Of a stretch of DNA of 27,989 nt, positions 22,756 to 27,989 are shown in pieces (position 1 is the first letter of the stretch; each line of letters starts with the position of its first letter). The stretch is from the NCBI GenBank assembly GCA_031397915.1, contig JANNMM010000037.1, positions 1-27,989 of the forward strand, written 5' to 3'. Below the pieces are notes generated by a model. The model searched no databases, was not told the origin of the DNA, and worked only from the letters and a program-made list of their open reading frames with translations. This DNA comes from JANYCG01 sp031397915 (lineage in GTDB: Bacteria > Pseudomonadota > Gammaproteobacteria > Burkholderiales > Burkholderiaceae_C). The position numbers and the translations under genes are program-made.

Positions 22756-23655
22756 TCAATGCGAAATGGTTTGGGCCAGTGCATACAAGCCGGCCCAAGT
22801 GCATTCTGAGCCCAAACTGCGGCTCTTCACACCGCGATGTGCCAATGCCAGCGCATAACGGGCGGTCAGAACGCCTGAGCCAATCAAAGTCACTTCGGCG
22901 CCTGGCAACTGTGGATTGGACTTCAGCTCTTCGCCGATCACGAGGCCCGAGAGGCGGCTTGCCAATTCGGCAGGGCTGCGCCGCCCAAACAGCGACAGTG
23001 TGCGCGCGCTGAACGCATTGTGCAAAAGGCCAGCACCTTCCGCTGCCTGGTCCACGCCTTGCAAAAAGGCCGCTTCGTCCAGAGGCGCTGCAGCGTCAAT
23101 GGTTTTGGACAAGATGCTGTGTTGGCTCAGCAACGCATACAACTCGCCAGTCATGAACGTCTGGAACGACACCACACGCCCCGCTTGAACCCTGGCCCAC
23201 TTGCTGTGTGTGCCGGGCAACACAAACACACCGTCTTGCAAGCCCAACAGTTGCAAGGCGCCAAAAATTTGCACCTCTTCGCCGCGCATCACGTCGGGCG
23301 CATGGGTGTGTTCGCAGCTGAGACCGGGCACGATAGCGATGCGGCCGAGACCAGGCGCAAACCCCGCGCTGGGCGCAATCCACTTCAATTGGCGCGCAAC
23401 TTCCCCGAACCCCGCCGGGCAAGGGCAGTAAGGCGCTTCGAGCCAACCCTGTTTGCTGCCGGCCATCCCGGATACCAGGGTAATTGAACCCCCGGGCATC
23501 GCCCAGTCTCCACAAAATGCTTCTAAAACAGCAGCAAACTGGCCGGGCGAAACTTTCAATACCCCGTCTGTCGATGAGCGCTCGTCGAGCACCGCGCCGG
23601 TGTCGTCGAGGCGGGCGCCGCGCAGGCTGCTGGTGCCCCAGTCAATGGCGATCAT
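22756..23655 (-). CDS. dgoK: 2-dehydro-3-deoxygalactonokinase
   Basis: DgoK phosphorylates 2-keto-3-deoxygalactonate (KDGal) at O6 with ATP. The start IAIDWGTSSLRG (2-13) is the phosphate-1 loop of the actin-like kinase fold. VSGMAGSKQGWLEAPY, VPGLSCEHTHAPDVMRGEE and FVLPGTHSKWARVQAGRVVSFQTFMTGELYALL are DgoK family blocks. Length 299 residues against 292 in E. coli. ATG 23655 overlaps the KDG kinase stop as ATGA (23655-23652); an extension to 23826 lies inside that gene. Substrate assignment rests on strong family similarity and the adjacent dgoA. Confidence 0.94.
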   Translation of the reverse strand: MIAIDWGTSSLRGARLDDTGAVLDERSSTDGVLKVSPGQFAAVLEAFCGDWAMPGGSITLVSGMAGSKQGWLEAPYCPCPAGFGEVARQLKWIAPSAGFAPGLGRIAIVPGLSCEHTHAPDVMRGEEVQIFGALQLLGLQDGVFVLPGTHSKWARVQAGRVVSFQTFMTGELYALLSQHSILSKTIDAAAPLDEAAFLQGVDQAAEGAGLLHNAFSARTLSLFGRRSPAELASRLSGLVIGEELKSNPQLPGAEVTLIGSGVLTARYALALAHRGVKSRSLGSECTWAGLYALAQTISH

Positions 23656-24596
23656 TCCGGCTGCGGCTTTGGGGCCAGCAAAGCATCGACTTGTCCGGCA
23701 GCAGGAAGCGGGTTGACCGCGCCATAACCCTGCACGGAGAGGGCCGCCGCCGCATTGGCGTAAATGGCAGCCTTGAACACATCGTCGCCGAGCGCGACGC
23801 GGGCCAGCAAGTTGCCACAGAAACAATCACCGGCGCCTGTGGCGTCCACCACCGGCACCCTGCGGCCCGTCACCAGTCCGCTTCGCTCGTCGTTGCTCAC
23901 GATCGCGCCTTTTTCACCGAGTTTGAGCACCACTGTTTTTGCGCCCACGGCGTGGCTCCAGTCGACGATTTTCGCGGGGCTTGCAAGTCCCGTGAGCGTG
24001 ACCATGTCCTCCAGGCTGGGCAGGAAGATGTCGCACAAAGCCAATGCTTTTTCAATGCCCGCACGTGCGTGTTCGAGCGGCCAGAGTTTCAGGCGCAAAT
24101 TGGAATCGAATGAGACCAACGTGCCGGCCGCCCGGGCCAAGCGCATGGCCGCCAGCACGGTGTCGCAGGCCGAAGGCGAGATGGCCATCGAAATGCCCGA
24201 GACATGCAACACTTTGGCTGCTGCGATGGCCTGGGCCGCGCGGCCCACCAGCCAGGCGGGCGTCATCCGGCTCGCTGCCGAACCCGCGCGCCGGTAACTG
24301 AACTCGTGCCCGGCCGCGCCATGGGTCACGAAATAAATGCCGGTGGGCGCCTCTGGATCCTGCTGCACACAGGCGCTATCGACGTTCTCCCGGCGCCACA
24401 GTTCCAGCAATGCCTCGCCAAAAGTATCTGTACCCACGCGGCTGAGGTAGCCTGTGCGGGCACCGGCGCGGGCAGCGGCGATGATGGCGTTACTGGTGTC
24501 GCCGCCAAAGCCCTGCAGGTAATGCGGCTGCCCGGGTGTCGTCTGGTTGAATTCGACCATGGCTTCGCCCAGGCCGACGACGTCAAACTCTGTCAA
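23652..24596 (-). CDS. kdgK: 2-keto-3-deoxygluconate kinase (PfkB family), TTG start
   Basis: This ribokinase-fold sugar kinase of 314 residues phosphorylates 2-keto-3-deoxygluconate (KDG) to KDPG. Near the N-terminus is VVGLGEAMVEF, then GGDTSNAIIAAARAG (substrate-binding start of PfkB), YRRAGSAA, and VDATGAGDCFCGNLLA with the catalytic Asp257 in GAGD. The start chosen is TTG at 24596-24594, which overlaps the dehydratase TGA as TTGA; homologues begin just before FDVVGLGE, and upstream in-frame ATGs lie deep in the dehydratase gene. Product KDPG would feed Eda at 6648-7289 and, if HexR is present, signal to the edd promoter. Another PfkB sugar kinase specificity is possible but less likely. 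Confidence 0.88.
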   Translation of the reverse strand: MTEFDVVGLGEAMVEFNQTTPGQPHYLQGFGGDTSNAIIAAARAGARTGYLSRVGTDTFGEALLELWRRENVDSACVQQDPEAPTGIYFVTHGAAGHEFSYRRAGSAASRMTPAWLVGRAAQAIAAAKVLHVSGISMAISPSACDTVLAAMRLARAAGTLVSFDSNLRLKLWPLEHARAGIEKALALCDIFLPSLEDMVTLTGLASPAKIVDWSHAVGAKTVVLKLGEKGAIVSNDERSGLVTGRRVPVVDATGAGDCFCGNLLARVALGDDVFKAAIYANAAAALSVQGYGAVNPLPAAGQVDALLAPKPQPE

Positions 24597-26329
24597 TGGT
24601 TGTCGCGAGGAACCGCGGAGCCGCGCGTGCCTACCAGGAAGTCGAGATCCGCGCCCTGGTCGGCCTGCAGTACGTGGTCCACATACAGCTTCCAGTAGCC
24701 AGAGGCCATGGGTGGTGGTGGCTTCTGCCACTGGGCCAGGCGCGTGGCCAGTTCAGCGTCGCTGATGTGCAGGTGCAGCTTGCGGTTGGGCACATCGAGT
24801 TCAACGATGTCGCCGTTTTGCACCACCGCCAACGGGCCGCCCGCAGAGGCTTCTGGCGCGGTGTGCAATACCACGGTGCCGTAGGCCGTGCCGCTCATGC
24901 GCGCATCGCTGATGCGTACCATGTCGGTGATGCCCTTGCGCAATACCTTGGGCGGCAGCGGCATGTTGCCCACTTCGGCCATGCCCGGGTAACCTTTGGG
25001 GCCACAATTCTTCAGGACCAGCACGCAGTTTTCATCCACATCCAGGTTCTCGTCGTCAATGCGGGCGTGGAAGTCTTCGATGTTTTCAAATACCACCGCG
25101 CGGCCCTTGTGCACCATGAGCGAGGGCGTGGCGGCGCTGGGTTTGATGACGGCGCCGCGCGGCGCCAGGTTGCCGCGCAAGACGGCAATGCCGGCGCTGG
25201 CCTTGAAAGGCGCGTTGAATGTCTTAATGACGCGCGGGTCGTAGTTCTGCGCGCCGGCGATGTTCTCCGCGACAGACTTGCCGCTGGCGGTGATGATGTC
25301 TTTGTGCAGCAGATGTTCGATTTCCTTCATCACCACCGGCAGGCCACCGGCGTAACAGAAGTCTTCCATCAGGTGTTCACCCGAGGGCTGCAGGTTGACC
25401 AGGCAGGGCAGCTCGCTGGCGATGCGGTCGAAGTCGTCGATGGTGAGTTTGATGCCTAGCCGCCCGGCGATGGCGATCAAATGGATGACGGCGTTGGTCG
25501 AGCCGCCAATGGCAGCCAAGGTGCGGATGGCGTTTTCAAACGCTTCAATCGTCAATACTTTCGAGATTTTCTGGTCGGTGTGCACCATCTCCACAATGCG
25601 CCGCCCGGCATTGCGCGCCAGCACATTGCGTCGGCCATCGACGGCCGGGTAGGCTGCGTTGCCGGGCAAACCAATACCGAGGGCTTCGACCATGCTGGCC
25701 ATGGTTGACGCCGTGCCCATCGTCATGCAGTGGCCGTGGCTGCGGTGCATGCAACTTTCCGCCTCGAAAAAATCAGCCAGTTTCAGGGTGCCCGCGCGCA
25801 CCTGTTCACTCATGCTCCACACGCCGGTGCCGCTGCCGAGCTCCTGCCCGCGCCATTTGCCGTTGAGCATCGGCCCGCCGCTGACGCCAATCGTCGGCAA
25901 ATCGACGCTGGAGGCGCCCATCAACAGGGAAGGCGTGGTTTTGTCGCAGCCCATGAGCAACACCACTCCGTCGACCGGGTTGCCGCGGATGCTCTCCTCG
26001 ACGTCCATCGACGCCAGGTTGCGGTACAACATCGCGGTGGGGCGCAAGAGCGTTTCACCCAGAGACATGACGGGGAACTCCAGTGGAAATCCGCCCGCCT
26101 CGTAAACGCCGATCTTCACCTGCTCGGCGAGCGTGCGAAAGTGGGAGTTGCAGGGCGTGAGTTCACTGAAGGTGTTGCAGATGCCGATGACCGGGCGGCC
26201 GTCAAACTGGTCGTGCGGCACACCCTTGCCCTTGACCCAGCTGCGGTAGGCAAAACCGTCGCGGTCCTGGCGGCCAAACCACTGCTGGCTGCGCAATTCT
26301 GAGGCTGGTTTTCTCGGGGGTGTGGTCAT
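24593..26329 (-). CDS. IlvD/Edd-family sugar-acid dehydratase (L-arabinonate/D-galactonate type)
   Basis: This 578-residue enzyme dehydrates an aldonic acid to its 2-keto-3-deoxy derivative. It matches the pentonate/hexonate dehydratase branch (Rhizobium L-arabinonate dehydratase, 579 residues, as I recall) rather than IlvD or Edd. Fe-S ligands are Cys60 (TPCNSH), Cys128 (MGCDKTTPS) and Cys201 (HGHCMTMGTAST); Lys130 is the probable carbamylated magnesium ligand and Ser479 (DARMSGTAYG) the probable base. With dgoK and dgoA downstream, D-galactonate is the most coherent substrate, and L-arabinonate, D-fuconate or gluconate cannot be excluded. ATG 26329 follows a GGAA. It is divergent from the 2-hydroxyacid dehydrogenase and probably controlled by the GntR protein beyond it. 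Confidence 0.92.
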   Translation of the reverse strand: MTTPPRKPASELRSQQWFGRQDRDGFAYRSWVKGKGVPHDQFDGRPVIGICNTFSELTPCNSHFRTLAEQVKIGVYEAGGFPLEFPVMSLGETLLRPTAMLYRNLASMDVEESIRGNPVDGVVLLMGCDKTTPSLLMGASSVDLPTIGVSGGPMLNGKWRGQELGSGTGVWSMSEQVRAGTLKLADFFEAESCMHRSHGHCMTMGTASTMASMVEALGIGLPGNAAYPAVDGRRNVLARNAGRRIVEMVHTDQKISKVLTIEAFENAIRTLAAIGGSTNAVIHLIAIAGRLGIKLTIDDFDRIASELPCLVNLQPSGEHLMEDFCYAGGLPVVMKEIEHLLHKDIITASGKSVAENIAGAQNYDPRVIKTFNAPFKASAGIAVLRGNLAPRGAVIKPSAATPSLMVHKGRAVVFENIEDFHARIDDENLDVDENCVLVLKNCGPKGYPGMAEVGNMPLPPKVLRKGITDMVRISDARMSGTAYGTVVLHTAPEASAGGPLAVVQNGDIVELDVPNRKLHLHISDAELATRLAQWQKPPPPMASGYWKLYVDHVLQADQGADLDFLVGTRGSAVPRDNH

Positions 26330-26358
26330 GAAAATTCCGTGAAATTTCTAAGGTCGTA

Positions 26359-26375
26359 TGGTAATATGATAACGA
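26359..26375. promoter_or_regulatory. Pseudo-palindromic GntR operator candidate over a -10 box
   Basis: In the divergent gap, positions 26359-26375 (TGGTAATATGATAACGA) have odd-length symmetry at five of eight pairs, with outer T-n-GT and AC-n-A, as in FadR-subfamily GntR sites but with wider spacing. It overlaps TATGAT (26365-26370), a 5/6 match to a -10 box toward the dehydrogenase gene, which would place the transcript start near 26377. The fit is weak and the assignment rests mainly on position. Confidence 0.4.
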
Positions 26376-26413
26376 ATTCTGATCGATTCAGACTTGAAAC
26401 TGTGGAGCCGAGA

Positions 26414-27352
26414 TTGTCAAAACCCGATGTGCTGGTGGTCGCCAAATTGTGGCCCTATTTGCTGGAAAAACTGCAAGCGGAATTCACCGTGCACGATCGC
26501 ATCCATGAGTCCGATCCAGCTGCCTTCGCGGCCATTGCGCCGAGGATACGCGCGATTTCGGGTGGTGGCGAGTCCCGGGTCAACGCCGACCTGATCAGCC
26601 AATTGCCGACGCTAGAATTGGTTTCGATATTTGGTGTGGGTTACGACGGGTATGACGTGCCGGCCTTGAAGGCGCGCGGATTGCCACTGACCAACACGCC
26701 CGATGTATTGACGGATGATGTAGCGGACATGGGCATGGCCCTGATGCTGGCGGTTGCGCGGCGCCTGCCGCAAAACGATGCCTATTTGAGGGCCGGTAAA
26801 TGGCTCAACGGCCCGGCGCCGCTGGCCCGCAAAATGAGTGGCGCGCGTTTGGGCATCGTTGGGCTGGGTCGAATTGGTCTGGCGATTGCGAAGCGGGCAG
26901 AGGGTTTTGGCATGTCCATCGCCTACACCACCCGGACGCCGCGCAAAGACGTTGCCTACCGCCATTTACCCAACGCCACGGCCCTGGCTGCAGAGGTGGA
27001 TTTTTTGATGGTGATCACGCCAGGCGGTGCTGCAACCAAGGGCCTGATCAATAGTGAAGTTCTGGCGGCTTTGGGCAAGGAGGGTTACCTCATCAATGTG
27101 GCGCGCGGGTCCGTGGTGGACGAGGCCGCTCTGGTCAAGGCGCTGGACGAGGGCGTGATTGCCGGGGCGGGCCTCGATGTGTTTGAAAAAGAACCCAACG
27201 TGCCACAGGCCTTGATCGACCGCGACAACGTGGTCTTGTCGCCCCATGCGGCGAGCGCAACCTGGCAAACGCGCAAGGCCATGGCCGACCTGGCGTTTGG
27301 CAATCTGAAGGCGCATTTTTCAGGCCAGGCACTGCTAACGCCAATCGCTTGA
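26414..27352 (+). CDS. D-isomer-specific 2-hydroxyacid dehydrogenase (GhrB/2-ketogluconate reductase-like), TTG start
   Basis: This protein interconverts a 2-hydroxyacid and 2-ketoacid. The Rossmann loop LGIVGLGRIGLAIA includes GLGRIG (150-155). TRT (173-175), after the second strand, places Arg where NADP-preferring members bind the 2'-phosphate. The catalytic triad is Arg231 (NVARGSVVDE), Glu260 (DVFEKEP) and His278 (LSPHAA). I chose the TTG at 26414 (312 residues), preceded by GGAG at 26404-26407 with 6-base spacing. GTG 26339, ATG 26366 and GTG 26402 are in frame, but the first two lie upstream of the likely transcription start. The sugar-acid context suggests reduction of 2-ketogluconate, hydroxypyruvate or a related ketoacid. 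Eight bases separate its stop from the GntR gene. Confidence 0.9.
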   Translation: MSKPDVLVVAKLWPYLLEKLQAEFTVHDRIHESDPAAFAAIAPRIRAISGGGESRVNADLISQLPTLELVSIFGVGYDGYDVPALKARGLPLTNTPDVLTDDVADMGMALMLAVARRLPQNDAYLRAGKWLNGPAPLARKMSGARLGIVGLGRIGLAIAKRAEGFGMSIAYTTRTPRKDVAYRHLPNATALAAEVDFLMVITPGGAATKGLINSEVLAALGKEGYLINVARGSVVDEAALVKALDEGVIAGAGLDVFEKEPNVPQALIDRDNVVLSPHAASATWQTRKAMADLAFGNLKAHFSGQALLTPIA

Positions 27353-27360
27353 CAGTCACC

Positions 27361-27989
27361 ATGATCAAGAACGTCCACGGCAACACGGTCGACTTTTTGG
27401 GTGAGGCGATTGTTGCCGGTCGTTATGCGGTGGGCATGTCCATTCCACCCGAACCTTTGCTCTGCGAAGAGTTGGGTGTGAGCCGCACGGTGGTGCGTGA
27501 GTCGGTGAAGTCATTGGTTGCCAAGGGCCTGATCCACACCGGCCCCAAAGTTGGAACCCGCGTATTGCCGTCCGACCAATGGAACTGGTTTGACGCCGAC
27601 GTGATCCGCTGGCAGGTGCGCGCCGGCCTGACGCCTGAATTCGTGCGCGATTTGCAGGACCTGCGCCGGGTGGTGGAGCCCGCAGCCGTGAAGTTTGCCG
27701 CTGCGCGGGCCACAGCACAGGACATTGAGGCCCTCGAAGTTGCATTTGCCGGCATGACGCATGCCGTGGTGAACGGTGGCGACTATGTATCGAGCGACCT
27801 GAAATTCCATCAGGGCCTGCTGCAAGCGTCGCACAACCGGATGCTGATACAAATGGGCAAGGCCCTGAGCGCGTTGTTGCGGACCAGTTTTGAGTTGTCC
27901 ACTGCCCGCAAGGACGGACCGGCCGGTTCCCTGCCCTTGCATCGGGCCATTCTTGACGCCGTGATCGAGCGCAAGCCCGAGAAGGCTGA
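27361..27989 (+). CDS. GntR-family (FCD domain) regulator, 3' end off the window
   Basis: 209 residues are visible and the frame is open at the window edge; the final TGA-like bases are out of frame. The N-terminal winged HTH runs roughly 5-70, with the core LLCEELGVSRTVVRESVKSLVAKGL (33-57) and the wing GPKVGTRV (61-68). The FadR C-terminal domain follows, with metal-ligand residues Asp146 and His150 (DLKFH) and His194 (LHRAI). Such FCD proteins sense small carboxylates or sugar acids, and DgoR is an example. Co-directional and 8 bases after the 2-hydroxyacid dehydrogenase, it most likely controls both arms of the divergent sugar-acid locus. Its ligand would be the sugar acid or a keto-deoxy intermediate (inference). 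Confidence 0.93.
   Translation, partial: MIKNVHGNTVDFLGEAIVAGRYAVGMSIPPEPLLCEELGVSRTVVRESVKSLVAKGLIHTGPKVGTRVLPSDQWNWFDADVIRWQVRAGLTPEFVRDLQDLRRVVEPAAVKFAAARATAQDIEALEVAFAGMTHAVVNGGDYVSSDLKFHQGLLQASHNRMLIQMGKALSALLRTSFELSTARKDGPAGSLPLHRAILDAVIERKPEKA

Noticed and set aside
21446..22858. 470-codon plus-strand open frame across the GST, dgoA and dgoK region
   Set aside because: It spans three well-supported minus-strand genes and shows no domain.

Overview
The window is high-GC, gene-dense bacterial chromosome. Gene content and protein style (quinoline/isoquinoline oxidoreductase-type molybdoenzyme with a MocA-like partner, Edd/Eda, DgoK/DgoA, FCD-type GntR regulator) suggest a betaproteobacterium, most likely a Comamonadaceae member (Rhodoferax/Polaromonas-like). 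That placement is an inference from reading, not from a search. I see no rRNA, tRNA, CRISPR array, insertion sequence, phage gene or attachment site, and no gene-free stretch longer than 300 bases. The two end genes, pdxH at the left and a GntR regulator at the right, run off the window.

Layout. (1) 1-605, minus: pdxH (partial). (2) 765-4006, plus: a two-subunit molybdenum hydroxylase (2Fe-2S subunit plus Tat-exported molybdopterin subunit) followed by a MocA-like nucleotidyltransferase; a perfect 8-2-8 palindrome lies upstream. (3) 4024-4644, minus: ChaC-type gamma-glutamylcyclotransferase. (4) 4778-7289, plus: edd-eda, the two Entner-Doudoroff enzymes, behind a HexR-like operator. (5) 13507-7297, minus: six nearly seamless genes (FAD oxidoreductase, DUF1365, CFA-synthase-like methyltransferase, GPH/MFS transporter, DUF3833 lipoprotein, SDR). 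Four consecutive junctions are ATGA overlaps, and a divergent TetR regulator (13678-14295) sits at the head with a palindrome between. (6) 15645-14311, minus: lipoprotein serine hydrolase of the class C beta-lactamase family, with repeats in its upstream region. (7) 16934-15912, minus: PaaI-type thioesterase and nickel-type glyoxalase I, divergent from (8) 17043-21268, plus: MarR regulator, MFS transporter, MATE efflux protein and epoxide-hydrolase-like protein. One 31-bp palindrome contains mirror-image promoter elements for both directions. (9) 26329-21416, minus: sugar-acid dehydratase, KDG kinase, KDGal kinase, KDPGal aldolase and a nu-class-like GST, divergent from (10) 26414-27989, plus: 2-hydroxyacid dehydrogenase and FCD-GntR regulator (partial).

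How the parts work together. Blocks 4 and 9 converge on pyruvate plus glyceraldehyde-3-phosphate. A sugar acid such as D-galactonate or L-arabinonate is dehydrated, phosphorylated and cleaved by the block 9 enzymes, while 6-phosphogluconate, or KDPG made by KdgK, goes through Edd/Eda. Block 5 looks like a membrane-lipid modification module. The same gene families neighbour rpoE-chrR in the singlet-oxygen regulon of Rhodobacter sphaeroides, but here the adjacent regulator is TetR-type. Its CFA-like enzyme lacks two of the residues that bind bicarbonate in true cyclopropane synthases, so its product is probably not a cyclopropane. Blocks 7 and 8 form a plausible MarR-controlled detoxification/export regulon.
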